Positions 23,901-33,347 of a stretch of 64,000 bases of DNA are shown piece by piece (the stretch's first letter is position 1; each line of letters opens with the position of its first letter). The notes beneath the pieces were generated by a model, which worked only from the letters and a program-made list of their open reading frames with translations, did no database searches and had not been told where the DNA came from. The translations under genes were made by a program, and so were the position numbers. Source of the stretch: Leptasterias polaris (Eukaryota > Echinodermata > Asteroidea > Forcipulatida > Asteriidae). The stretch spans positions 868,001-932,000 of the forward strand of contig JAZGTN010000117.1 in the NCBI GenBank assembly GCA_037783415.1, written 5' to 3'.

Positions 23901-25494
23901 TGGTTTGTACAGCATTTATATGCATTTTCTCATCGTCTTGACTTTCTAGTTTAACTTCTGGTGTGGTTATTTTGTTACTTGATTTCCACATGGGTTCTGG
24001 GTTACCTGGGTCTCTCGCACCTTCTACATTACCAATGATTAAGTCGTACACAGGATTAGTCATACATAATACCTCTGAGGTTCCAACAAAGAAAGGGGTA
24101 TCGATAGAAATTCTAGCTAGAGGCGCCTTTCTAATAGTCCCATCTACTAATACACACTGTTTAACTTGTCCTGTCATCTGATCCTCCTGTACTAAATCTC
24201 TTCTAATCACTATCCCACTACATCCACTGTCACGTAACACATTCACTGTTTTGTCATTCACCCTACCTTCCACAACGGGCATACCCTTTGGGTTTTTATC
24301 CCTACAAGCTGCACTCATTATCGGTAATGAATATCCACATTTGAGCATGACAAATCCATCTTTTGAACAACTATGATTTATGACCCCGTTATGTGGAGTC
24401 ATCATGCAAGCAATGGTTTCTGATTCGTTACGTTCATCATTTCTTTGTTCAATATCGTCATGAACTAACCCAGTAAGCGCTGATGCAATGACGTTAGCAA
24501 ACTTTGCGACGGACGTATTTTTCGACTTATAGCGACAATCGCGAGCCATATGGCCAACCTTGTGACAAATATAGCATGTTCTGTCTGGGGTTCGAGAGCT
24601 ATCACGCGGTGGGTATAAACTTGCTTGTGGTCTGAAGTTCATTTGTGGTTTCGTGTGAGGTTTCATTTCATATGAGGTTCTATTTCCAGTGCCACCCGTA
24701 GATTGAGTTTTTCTCAACTGGGATTGCATATTAAAACCTCCATGAGCATCACAGTACTGTTCTGCTAACTTAGCCATGTCAAAAACCCTCTTGGGATCTC
24801 TTTCTTTCAAAAAAATAGACAAATTGAGATCTACACTATTTAGGAATTGTTCACGCAATAATAGATCTTTTAGACTCTCATAGGTGGGTTGGCACTTCTC
24901 TAATTCAACCCATCTGGTAAGCCAGTTATCAAGTCGAACAGCGAACTGAGGAGCACTTTCGTCGCGTTCTGGACGAGCAGTTCGAAATTTCTGTTTGAAA
25001 CCTTGTGCGGTTAGGTGAAATCGCCTTAACAAAGCAACTTTTAGACACGAGTAATTACCGGCTTCTTCGATAGCTAAACGTGAGTACACTTCCAGGGCTT
25101 TCCCTTTTAACAATGCACTAAGGTTTAGCGCCCAATTATTTTCGTCCCATTCTTGACTTTGTGCATAGCGTTCGTAACGCTGCAAGTATGCGTCAATGTC
25201 ATCTTTGGTTTCGTCGAAATAAGGCAATTTTGGAATACGCGCTTTAGGAGTATATGTATGACTTGCAGATGATTCATCGCGTTTATGATGACTTTCTTGC
25301 TTCATCTCTTCTATCCGCAATTGAATCTCAAGGTTACCACGATCCTGTCGTTTTACTTCTAATTGATACACGCGTTCTTCTCTATCAAGTTTTGACTTTT
25401 CCTCTCGTTCCTTTTTAACAAATTCAACCAACTCCCTACCACTAAGGTCACAAGCTTCTTCAATAGCTTTGATTTTTTCAATTTCCTTCTCCAT
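20983..25494 (-). CDS. Gag-Pol polyprotein, integrase-before-RT order
   Basis: A single uninterrupted frame of 1,503 codons from the first ATG (25,494); the open frame extends 35 codons upstream to a non-ATG codon. Numbering from that upstream end: gag with a Lys/Glu-rich coiled-coil start (36-110) and capsid-like region (120-290); zinc knuckle CYICHKVGHMARDC (342-355); aspartic protease DSG (457-459); integrase zinc module (H667, H674, C704, C707) and DDE residues D737, D797, E833; a chromodomain-free C-terminal GPF-like segment (PGDQVLLL, WKGPF, 953-976); then reverse transcriptase with LDLSKGYWQ (1212-1220) and YIDD (1273-1276); RNase H D1424, E1465, D1490. Integrase lying before RT reverses the normal Ty3/gypsy order and is the Gmr1 arrangement. 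All catalytic residues are present. No env-like frame. Confidence 0.93.
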   Translation of the reverse strand: MEKEIEKIKAIEEACDLSGRELVEFVKKEREEKSKLDREERVYQLEVKRQDRGNLEIQLRIEEMKQESHHKRDESSASHTYTPKARIPKLPYFDETKDDIDAYLQRYERYAQSQEWDENNWALNLSALLKGKALEVYSRLAIEEAGNYSCLKVALLRRFHLTAQGFKQKFRTARPERDESAPQFAVRLDNWLTRWVELEKCQPTYESLKDLLLREQFLNSVDLNLSIFLKERDPKRVFDMAKLAEQYCDAHGGFNMQSQLRKTQSTGGTGNRTSYEMKPHTKPQMNFRPQASLYPPRDSSRTPDRTCYICHKVGHMARDCRYKSKNTSVAKFANVIASALTGLVHDDIEQRNDERNESETIACMMTPHNGVINHSCSKDGFVMLKCGYSLPIMSAACRDKNPKGMPVVEGRVNDKTVNVLRDSGCSGIVIRRDLVQEDQMTGQVKQCVLVDGTIRKAPLARISIDTPFFVGTSEVLCMTNPVYDLIIGNVEGARDPGNPEPMWKSSNKITTPEVKLESQDDEKMHINAVQTRAQKEQSEKPLKRLKVPDMLPEIDRSQIKEAQRKDLSLKRLFELVDGEEPKLNKYGTSSRFFLKDEILYRQFASPRVYFGQIHNQLVVPSKFRNHVMQIAHESILGGHQGSIKTSEKVLSNFFWPGVQADVTRFCRSCDICQRTTPKGRVTKIPLGQMPLIDTPFQRVAIDLVGPIKPVSENGNRYILTLVDYATRYPEAIPLRSIETTRVAEAMVEIFTRVGIPKEILSDQGSQFTSGLMKEISRLLCIKQLTTTPYHPACNGLVERFNGTLKLMLKRLCSEKPRDWDRYIGPLLFAYRETPQSSTGFAPFELLYGRSVRGPMTILKELWTSSTENDETRTTYHYILDLRNRIEETCKLARDQLQKSAEQQKRYYDRKARARTFKPGDQVLLLLPTEKSKLLLQWKGPFPVIEKISPYDYRIDLNGKSKVFHANLLKLYIERPPTTETQQTLGQSCIEAQELESVFECAQVSVIECESEREINESEDEPNLGNNLLSLPSLQPKESIDDVYLSPELTSDQVHQVRRLLRNFSDVMTDVPGLTNLGVHNIKLQSDEPVRMKPYPTPYSLTETIKNEVETMLNMNIIEKSDSPYASPIVLVKKTDGSNRFCIDFRKLNKRTVFDAEPIPNPDHIFSKLAKKHYFSKLDLSKGYWQIPMHPKAKPKTAFITPVGLFQFRVMPFGLINAPATFSRIMRSLLDNIDNVDNYIDDILIHTPSWEEHLDTLTKVMHSLRLSGLTAKPSKCSIGKQNIEFLGHVIGQGKLAPQLNKIEKIKEAPIPKTKKQLRAFLGLSGYYRKFIPNYSAIAAPLTDKTKNAEPNHVVWGDSQQLAFDALKHTLVSSPILHLPDLDKPFVIRTDASDLGIGAILLQNYDISKFPVAYASRKLLPRERKYSTIEKECLALVWGVQKFQQYIYGKSFDVETDHQPLAYMQKAKVMNSRIMRWALALQPYSIHIVAIKGSENIGADYLSRM

Positions 25495-25732
25495 TTTTAC
25501 ACACTCATGAGTTAGCCACTTACCAGTTTCTAGACTGTGGGAAGGAGAACATTGGTTTGATGTAACAAGGCAGCAAAGGCAGTCCGACTCAACCCGCACA
25601 AATACAAGAAAAAAAAAACTTAAATATCACAGTTATCAACATCACAAATAACCAGAATAAGAGTCAATGAACATTCTCAAAGGGATTATAAATTGTTCCG
25701 TATTCCATTGGATTCTAAAATTCAAAATCCTC
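25495..25732 (-). other. Gag leader of the Gmr1-type element
   Basis: The untranslated leader between primer-binding site and gag start. The open frame through its gag-proximal part lacks an ATG. Confidence 0.6.
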
Positions 25733-25749
25733 TCCCGGACAAGCCCCCA
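25733..25749 (-). other. Primer-binding site, tRNA-Pro type
   Basis: On the minus strand TGGGGGCTTGTCCGGGA lies one base inside the 5' LTR. It differs at one position from the classical proline-tRNA primer site. Confidence 0.8.
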
Positions 25750-25750
25750 T

Positions 25751-26956
25751 TGTTGGAATCCCTTTTACACAATATACATTGGCAAAGGTTACAAATGTTC
25801 ATATATTCTTTCAGTTACCGATTTTTATTTACATCTTTAATATTTACAACACAAAATATTTACAACAGTTCATGGGAACAAACCTTTAGGGTAAATGGTT
25901 CAGATTCGAACCCACATCCGGATGAATTAGCCACCAGAACTTGAGTCCGATGCACTAAACCGCTCGACCCTCTAAGTTAAAGGGTTCCGTAGTGAGATAT
26001 ATATCGTAGTTTTGTTCAATTTAGTTTAAGATCAGTACCGTGATTTAAATGAATATAAAGGTAATGGACACCAAAAGTATTCTTTTAAAGATGACCAAAT
26101 ATTTGAAGAAGACTTGCAAATGGTTTGACTTAAAAATTACTGTGACCGTCAACTGCCGGGTCCTTGATAGTGCTAGGACGACTCCCTAGATATCACTGGC
26201 GATATTCAATGGGAATCGGAGCATCAGGTTATCGTCTGTGTTGACTCAGGTGTCTCATCTACAAGGTAGGTGGGGTTGGTCCCCTCTATATAGGTATGTT
26301 TAGTGACCCTGGTCACATCTGTAGGCCATGGCTTCAAAAACCTTGTGAGGGGTTCTGGTCGAGTCAGACCGTCTCTGCCACTGTCACATCAAACCCTTGG
26401 CTCATATCGGCCCTGTTTGGCTGATGCTGTGTAAAATGGTTTTCTTTGCTTTCGGCGACACTGATTGTTTTGTCACTTCTGGCAAAAACTGCCAAGGTGT
26501 GTATCTGGACGTAGTCAAACTCCCTCTCTCTCTGCCACACGTCTATCTCTCTCGACGTTCTATTGATCTCTCCTTCATTTCTTAAATCTTACTTCCCACA
26601 ACCACTCTCTTTCCCCCTTGCTTTCCAGGGTGTAACCACTATTTACCTAGATCTCAATCTACTTTAAATTACAAAAGGAAAACCCACAGACACAAAAGTT
26701 GCTTTATGTATGGGTTTCTTTGTTCTCAACTCAACTGATCTAGAACACATAACTTAAAAAAATAGACAATACCACCTTAACAAAAGGAAGGGTACTCACT
26801 CCCAGTGACTTTCTGACCACAGAGGGTCTTACTTAATACAATAGAAAACTTGGTAAAGAAGCTCATGGCCTGATCCATTTTTAATTAGGGGTGCTAAATA
26901 AGACTGTTTAACAGGGACAAGACACTTACATTAAATAAATGGAAAAACTTCTGACA
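25751..26956 (-). repeat. 5' LTR of the Gmr1-type element
   Basis: 1,206 bp, the promoter-bearing LTR for minus-strand transcription. Matches the 3' LTR throughout. The captured tRNA-like segment lies near 25,902-25,973. Confidence 0.93.
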
Positions 26957-26974
26957 ACTTATGCCTGCAAGGTA

Positions 26975-27250
26975 TGTGGTCGAGCTACGTTGTAGAAGTA
27001 GGAAACCTTTTTCCTTTACGTAGCACCATGAAGTGGTTTACAAGGTGCTGCGACCCGTGCACTGGGTTCTTTTATGTGCATTACACAACACACGGGATCT
27101 ACGGCTTTACGTCCCATCCCAAGGATGCAGCATTAATGGTGAAGTGTCTTGCTTAAAGACACAAGTGTCAAGACTGGGACTCAAACCCACACTCTGCTGA
27201 TCAGAAACACCAGAGCTCGAGTCCACTGCTCTTTTCTGCTCAGCCATGAC
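26975..27250 (-). mobile_element. tRNA-derived SINE
   Basis: Minus strand: GTGTCATGGCTGAGCAGAAAAGAG, CTCTGGTGTTTCTGATCAGC, GTGGGTTTGAGTCCC (B box), then CTTGTGTCTTTAAGCAAGAC and a body ending near the Gmr1 target site. Related fragments occur at 33,200-33,310 and 50,570-50,665. Confidence 0.6.
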
Positions 27251-27359
27251 ACGCCACAAGCAATGTATGTGTGAATCAAAGATTCTATTGAGGAAAAAGT
27301 AATTATTAATCAAGGTCCAGCCATGAATGCAATAACGCCTTTCTGAGTTGGCTACTTAC

Positions 27360-27473
27360 CATCGCAGTAGAGTCCAGAATAGCCTAGCATACAATCGCAG
27401 ATATGTGTTGATATTCCCTCATAACACGTTCCTCCGTTATAACAATGGATGGCTTCACAATGCCTTACAACAT
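27360..27473 (-). CDS. PLXDC: PLXDC exon k: EGF-like module 2
   Basis: The exon is 114 bases, phase 1 in and out. Acceptor TTAACAG, donor GTAAGT. It encodes HCEAIHCYNGGTCYEG, then ICDCMLGYSGLYC, six cysteines in EGF-like spacing. Downstream lies the intron interrupted by the Gmr1-type retrotransposon. Confidence 0.9.
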
Positions 27474-27689
27474 CTGTTAATTCAGAAACAAATCACTAAC
27501 TGATAAGCATCATCCATCTATCTTACTCTGAAATGCCTACAATAGGCAACACTGTACATTAGACAGACTATTGGTTGTAAAGTTAACACAGGTTTCAACA
27601 AATTACAGAAGCATCTCAATATGAAAGTTGACAAACCAAACCTCTTTAAGGACATTTCTTTTAGAGGGTGATAAAGCATTTGTAAGGGT

Positions 27690-27995
27690 TAACAAGGTGC
27701 AGCAGTGCAATCTGTTGCCACACATGCCAAAAAACACAGGGATGATCCTCTTCTCTTAATGATAAGTGTACTGGGAACTTTAATGCGCATTACACAAGAC
27801 ATTGGACCACCAGCTACACAAGTGTCATTAACAGGACCTGAACTTACTCACCATGGAATTCTCCATTGAGGGCCCATAGAATCATACACTTTACACGGCT
27901 ACATAAGTGCAGAATTTCATGGTAACCAGCGCCATGAAACTGGACTCAAAACTTGAGCCTGATGCACTCGATTGTTTGGTCATCACACGCCACTA
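27690..27995 (-). repeat. Degraded SINE-like repeat
   Basis: GGTGCAGCAGTGCAATCTG, GTGTACTGGGAACTTTAATG and a tRNA-like right end (ACTGGACTCAAAACTTGAGC) match pieces of the SINEs at 27.0 and 38.5 kb. Boundaries uncertain. Confidence 0.4.
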
Positions 27996-28149
27996 TCACT
28001 CCTTAATGTCATTTGTTAAGAATGACATTTGAATTTGTTAACAAATGGAATTAAACCTTAGAAAAACTCCTTATTTCACAACGATGTTTGTAGTAAGAGT
28101 ATAAGAAACAGAGAAATGTATTGTTGAACTTGTCCTCATATATCCTTAC

Positions 28150-28248
28150 ATTTTTGGCATCTTGATCCAGCAAAGTTGGTTGGACAATTGCAGAATCCTT
28201 CAGAACATACACCGCCATTTTGACATACAATGTCCTTACAGTAATCAT
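28150..28248 (-). CDS. PLXDC: PLXDC exon j: EGF-like module 1
   Basis: The exon is 99 bases, phase 1 in and out, the usual symmetrical phase of shuffled EGF exons. Acceptor ACTTTTCAG, donor GTAAGG. It encodes CKDIVCQNGGVCSEGFCNC followed by FAGSRC: six cysteines with the N-G-G-x-C and C-x-C-P-x-x-F-x-G-x-x-C spacing of an EGF-like fold. A 59-base repeat copy sits 34 bases upstream of the acceptor. Confidence 0.9.
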
Positions 28249-28281
28249 CTGAAAAGTAAAACAAACATCAGACTGATAAAT

Positions 28282-28340
28282 AACTTTCATTTGGGGTCGA
28301 ATTAAAACAAAATACACTAGATCAGACGCTTTGTAGTTCA
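28282..28340. repeat. 59-bp repeat identical to 18,818-18,876
   Basis: It lies 34-92 bases upstream (in gene sense) of the EGF-1 exon acceptor, where the branch point would be expected. Confidence 0.9.
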
Positions 28341-28874
28341 ATTGTTCACATTGTTTTTTTAAATTGCAGAACTTTTAAGGAGGAAGTTTGTAAAATTATA
28401 AAGCTTTTGTATACACAGTAAATCTTATGAAGCACGTGTTTGGAAAGCTACAAGACTGCACGACTTGTTTGGTTGTGGGATTACTTGCCAAGTGCGACAG
28501 TTATTGGACTCGGGTCATAGGTCCAGAAGGTATTTCAAGCCATGTTAATCTTGGCATTGGACTTCTCTATAAGACCTAGGTATATTACTGTCATATTGCT
28601 ACTCTTATCCAATGTCTGTATCTTTACAAAATAGTAATTCCCTTATTCAAGGCATTTTAAACCATGTGTCTTGCCACAGGTGCATCACAATTCAATTGTA
28701 TCAATTCTTGTGACTGTCTTTAAACTCATTACAAAAAACATAATGATGATTTTTATTAAGTTTTGAATTGACTGCAACATTTGCCGCTTAAACCGTTTTC
28801 ATTAAAATTTTACAAATAAGGAGCACAACTATCCAATCAAGGTAGCTAATAAGAGATTACATCAATGTTAGTAC

Positions 28875-29031
28875 CTTTGTTGGCTTGAGGCTGCTTTGTT
28901 GTCTGTTTCTGCACAGGAGGATTTGAGTGAATGTCAGTAGCACGTGGCCCTTGAGCAGTTGTAGGCAACTCTGTTGGAGCTGGCACGGTGGTATAGCCAG
29001 AACACTGGGTTACTCCAGTTACTAAATTCTC
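28875..29031 (-). CDS. PLXDC: PLXDC exon i: Thr/Pro-rich extracellular stalk
   Basis: The exon is 157 bases, phase 0 in and phase 1 out. Acceptor ATTTCAG, donor GTACTA. It encodes 52 residues rich in Thr, Pro, Gln and Ala, including TTVPAPTELPTTAQ and KQTTKQPQ, suitable for O-glycosylation. Vertebrate PLXDC proteins carry a comparable Thr-rich stalk at this point. Confidence 0.88.
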
Positions 29032-29575
29032 CTGAAATTCAGCAAAAAATACACTTCAAAAAACATTCAAATTTATCTACTGTGACAAAATGACCCCTCC
29101 AGAGCAAACTCTTGGTTGTAAACTTTTAGTTATTGGGCAAATATCATGGTGAGCACACTCCCACACTAAAGCATAGTGTTACTTTCTATTTTCTTACAAA
29201 TGTTAGCCCCAGACACTATCCAGGAAGAATGATTGGTATCCCTTTTGTTGGTCAGAATGTGTCTATATTAGTTCCCTACATTTGTAATACACTATTTTTA
29301 ACCTCATACAATTTGTACATTTTGCTTCTTACTAGTGTTCTATTTTTAATCCTGGAAAGTGTGTTGACATCTGCTCCTCGTATACATGTCGGACGATGGC
29401 AATTCTCAGTTTGGATTGGAATCGGTAGAAACGGTTCAACAAAAATCACAAGTTCTGTTTCACCGCTAAGGAAAATAAACGTATTGCACAACCCTAACTT
29501 GAGGTTGTGAAATCACATAGGCAAGGGGTCTAGCCTATTTGTGCATGAAGAATTAATCAGAATTCAGGGACTTAC

Positions 29576-29718
29576 GGTACTGTTACAGTGGTTTTCTAGC
29601 CATCTCTGTCGAAGGCGGTCAACTCCATCAGAGCACCTTCCCAGTATCTCACACCAAGTACAGTTGAAAGAAACATCACTGGATACACAGGGCAAACATG
29701 AATTGAATGAGTTACAAG
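29576..29718 (-). CDS. PLXDC: PLXDC exon h: PSI (plexin-semaphorin-integrin) module
   Basis: The exon is 143 bases, phase 1 in and phase 0 out. Acceptor TTTCCACAG, donor GTAAGT. It encodes a cysteine-rich module with C-x6-C-x2-C spacing, then NCTWCEILGRCSDGVDRLR and a final ENHC. The C-x-W-C and R-C-S-x-G-x-D-R-x-R-x-x-W pattern is diagnostic for PLXDC PSI modules and fixed the identity of the gene. Confidence 0.95.
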
Positions 29719-30340
29719 CTGTGGAAAGAAGAATTCATTATAAAAATCAGAAATCAACCACAATCTTGCTTGCGTGTCAAGCTTTATCAAATGTAAATGT
29801 TTTGGGATGGAATGTTAACTATCAACTCACAACATTGAGTCCGAGTCTAAGTTTGAGCTGAAGTCACAAGTCACTTAGTTTAAGTCACAAGTCATTTGAT
29901 AACTTTTTATTCAATCATTAGAAAAATAATTACTGTACAAATTACTTAATGATTTGATTTGTTAACCAATTGAGAATTAGAAAAGACAACATTTCCCATG
30001 TTCAAATTTTTGCACTGAACTAAGCTGTTAACTTTCCTTGTCTTAATGATGAACAGATTTAGAAAAAAAATAATGTAAAAAATATATACATGGAAAGCTT
30101 CAATTGGGTAAAATATGCGCCTCACAAGTCACAAACTGTTAAAAGTCTAAATGTTAATAACAGAGTCAGAATCAAGTGTGGACTCAAGTCTGAATCCTGA
30201 TAGAGTTTTATCGATGAGCTTTGAGCACATTCAGTATTCACTCACATCCTCTACTCTTCAATAAACACCATAAACTTGTCATGAGCTATTATTATGCAGT
30301 AGGACCACGTATCCATGGTATTGCCATGTGCCACTATTTA
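29719..30340. other. Intron sequence, nothing recognised
   Basis: Contains direct repeats of AAGTCACAAGTCA-like words near 29,860-29,900 and 30,120, with no gene or RNA. Similar low-content intron lies at 28,341-28,874 and 29,032-29,575. Confidence 0.4.
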
Positions 30341-30364
30341 TTGCCAAATAATATTGGGCTAATC

Positions 30365-30392
30365 CAACACTATACTATACTATACTATACTA
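30365..30392. repeat. (ACTAT)n microsatellite
   Basis: Five or so tandem TACTA units just before the SINE. Confidence 0.8.
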
Positions 30393-30397
30393 ATTTG

Positions 30398-30725
30398 GGA
30401 GACTAATCATCCTTACTGGCAGCTAAGAGCTGAATTGCGAAGGACGCGGCTACAACGTGTTCGAGAAGCAGGCATGCAAGGGCGCCTTTGGCAGCCAGCC
30501 ACATCAACCCATTATGACCACGGAGCACAGCCAGAGATCGAGAGTGTTTGATTTTTTTTCCGAGGGAGGAAAACCGGATGGTCTGGAAAACCCTCGTGGC
30601 ACAGCAGAGAACCAACGCACAACTCAACTCACATATGGCCCTGGCCGGGTATCGAACCTGGGTCACCTTGGTGAGACTGAGAGGCGAGCGCTTTACGCAC
30701 AAGCCAACCATGCCACCTACATGTA
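30398..30725 (-). mobile_element. tRNA-derived SINE, copy 1
   Basis: Minus strand begins TGGCATGGTTGGCTTGTGCG with AAGCGCTCGCCTCTCA, then B box GGTTCGATACCC. The body reaches GCAATTCAGCTCTTAGCTGC and a right end shared with 61,015-61,325. Frames inside are not genes. Confidence 0.75.
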
Positions 30726-31510
30726 ACCCTACATCCTCCTGAAGGTCCTAGAACTTGGGGGTACGACTAACCATAATAATACACATCATGGCAAATTTGT
30801 CAACTTTTTAAATGTACACAATTTCAGTTATTATCACAAAAGTGGCCTTTTAAGTTTTATAATTATTGGCAATATAAATTTGATTTTAAACATAAGACAA
30901 CAAAAAGTTAAAATAAAAGTTCATTGTAAAAAAAATAATACAATATAAATGTACACAGAAGTCAGATTTCTCAAACATTGCAACTTTGGGGTTCTATCAT
31001 CTCAGCAGCGGCCAATTTCATGGATCTGCTTTTTTACCGCCGAATTCTGTGCTTGCAATCACCATTCTATTAAACAAAACATGCAAGTGCCGAATATCTG
31101 CGCTAGCTGTTTAAGCGTAGAATGCCTAGTATGTGGACTACGCACACAAGCAAAAATTCCCTGCTAACCCATGAAATACGCTTGACGCAACCGCAGAATT
31201 CCCTGCTTCCATAAGTGCCGATTCTTTGCTTACGGTAAGCAGAGCCATGAAATTGGGCCCAGATTCTAACAAAGCGCCTGCGTACTTTTTTAGTCGCGTG
31301 AGGGAATTCATACTCTTTCATGTATCGGAATTAAACAGGCCACAGGGTACAAAACTGACTCCCTATAGTGCATGCATCGGAGAAAAAAAATTGCTAAATA
31401 TGTACTAACGTAATTATATAGTCCTATCAGCTAACCCTTTGGTCTACATTTGTCGGGAGGATTGTTACAATAATATCACGATAGTACTAATGTAATACTG
31501 TTAAAACTAA
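30726..31510. other. Intron sequence, nothing recognised
   Basis: Short chance frames on both strands (30,949-31,408) lack domains. 31,160-31,260 is locally richer in CpG. Confidence 0.4.
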
Positions 31511-31511
31511 T

Positions 31512-31635
31512 AATTACTTTCATATTTTGTTATCACTTATTAGTATTACATTCCCAACAACATGTATAATTTTCTAGGTCATAAACTACGTTAAACTAAA
31601 ATAATTGACGAAACAAAATTTCACCCACGTAAAAC
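31512..31635 (-). repeat. Dispersed repeat, inverted copy at about 58,210-58,335
   Basis: About 120 bases (TTACTTTCATATTTTGTTATCACTT to GACGAAACAAAAT...CCCACGTAAAAC) match the reverse complement of the 58.2-kb segment with few differences. It lies just downstream of the candidate signal-peptide exon. Confidence 0.75.
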
Positions 31636-31744
31636 AGTATTAATTATAGTAGATAGCATGGACTTTACTTACGACGAGGACAGGGTTTGTATTATAATAT
31701 AAATTTATAACAAAACCTAACTTTACCGACTGTCACCTGCTTAC

Positions 31745-31868
31745 CCATTTGATAAGGTTGCCCATTGTTAGAAGGTAGGCTGGTTGCTGCAGAGGTTAAC
31801 ACGACAAAGCATAAAACTAAGCTTGCCACACTGACACTGTATGTAATGTGTATACTTAACTCGGCCAT
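31745..31868 (-). CDS. Candidate alternative first exon with signal peptide
   Basis: Minus-strand ATG (31,868-31,866, context AAACATGG) opens a 41-codon frame. It starts MAELSIHITYSVSVASLVLC, and the hydrophobic core runs VSVASLVLCFVV and then reaches TSAAT, a good signal-peptide profile with likely cleavage near the TSA/AT positions. The frame ends at a strong donor, ATGG/GTAAGC, in phase 1. The next downstream exon of the host gene (PSI exon, 29,718) has a phase-1 acceptor, so joining them keeps one open frame of 299 residues: signal peptide, PSI, stalk, two EGFs, transmembrane helix, tail. It cannot be the missing first exon of the full-length form, because exon a needs phase 0 and lies upstream. 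Inference: an internal promoter making a short isoform. It could instead be a chance frame or a first exon of an unrelated transcript. Confidence 0.5.
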
Positions 31869-33200
31869 GTTTTGTATATTATTATTATTCTATGACAATC
31901 ATGAATCAAACGAGGGACTTAGGCCTAAAGTCTGGAGCCGTGGGTCGAGTTTGAATTGATCGATTAAGTCAACAAGATAAAACTGGTGCCGTGGTAGGTC
32001 TCTGTCCTTTCTCTACGGTGTCTCAATACAAAAAATGACTGCACAACGAAAGAATGAGAACAATCAAGGAAGAACTCCACAGCAGTCAGCAGTATAACTT
32101 GTCATCATGATATTACATTACCGCAATCTGATTCATCGTGTGTGTAAAACACTGTACCTGTACATGTGTACACTGTGCATGACGTGACTTTTGACCTTGC
32201 TGACTTGAACAGGGGGAGCGACCCCTAGAAAAATATGGATGACCATAAAAAATAGTAACTAAAAGATTTTTATTAAAAATTAGTAGATCTATTTTCTACT
32301 CTGTGTTAACAATTAAACTAATAAAATATTAATTAATCAAATGTATTAAACATATGCAAAATTTTCAATCGAAATGTTTACAGCATATATTATTGAAAAG
32401 GGTATTTTGAAGGACACAAAACAAAACAAAAGTCAAAATTAAACAACACACAAGGAATTGCTTCTTTCATTCACCAAAAATCATTTAAATAAAAACATAA
32501 CAAAACTTATTAGAGTTTCCTAATTGATTGTTATGGTGGAGTATATACATGTACATGTAGCATGAAATAGGGAAATGACTAGATTTACACATAATTATGA
32601 AAGGTAATGCAGGGAAAGCTCGGAAATTATTAGGTCGAAATTTTAGCCTTCCAGAAAGACAATGCTTAGCCTAAGGGTTGAAAAGTCAGGCCATTAACTA
32701 TTTTTGTGCATGTAAATAAATAAATAATTAAAAATTTAAAGGGCATACAGTCCAATCATTACATTGTCAACATTTTAAGAATATTTGTTTTGTTTTGCAA
32801 TATGAGGACATAATACAATTTTGTTTTCCATTTTGACCCTCCATCAGATATTGAATACATTTTCGATTAAACAATGTTTGTTGCCAATAGACATAAGAAT
32901 GAGAAAAACAACTATCATGAGTTATTTATGAAAACAAACATTAATTTTAAAGTATTGCATAACTTTCAGGGATACAAGTACAATATTCTAACATCTTCCC
33001 AATAAAAAGGAGCCTATACATTCATTTATATTAAAGAATAAAAACACTTCATCCTTGAGTTTTCAATAATTAAACAGATGAATTTTCATCAAGAGATTCA
33101 AGACGATTAAAACTTGTTACTATTGGCATAATCTCCTGCCCAAACGGCCCCACAGGCAACTATGGAGACTAACACATGCACAAAGTTGTCAAGAGCAGGG
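31869..33200. other. Intron; possible promoter zone at its low end
   Basis: 31,870-32,060 (minus-strand upstream of the candidate first exon) is less AT-rich than the rest and holds a five-codon upstream frame. 32,250-33,100 is strongly AT-rich with no feature seen. Confidence 0.35.
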
Positions 33201-33347
33201 AGGGGTGCAGACCCCTTGGTCCCTCCTAACCCCTGGCATCTCTGCCTGATGGGGCTACATATGGGACCGAACCCACACTCTGCTGATCAAAAACACCAAA
33301 GCTACAACCAGATCTTGAAATCTAGGATGAGATAAAAAATGACTTAC

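Larger units (their letters stand above)
19695..26956 (-). mobile_element. Intact Gmr1-type Ty3/gypsy LTR retrotransposon
   Basis: Two 1,206-bp LTRs (19,695-20,900 and 25,751-26,956) with TG...CA ends flank one continuous gag-pol frame. The target duplication ACTTA is present on both sides (19,690-19,694 and 26,957-26,961). A primer-binding site matching tRNA-Pro and a purine tract sit at the proper LTR edges for minus-strand transcription. No LTR differences were seen on reading, which implies very recent insertion. It lies in the host intron between EGF exon k and the transmembrane exon, in the same orientation as the gene, so its poly(A) signals could disturb host transcripts. Confidence 0.93.

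Noticed and set aside
29133..29510. 125-codon plus-strand frame
   Set aside because: Lies in an intron on the opposite strand between the PSI and stalk exons; no domain and a biased hydrophobic composition typical of chance frames.
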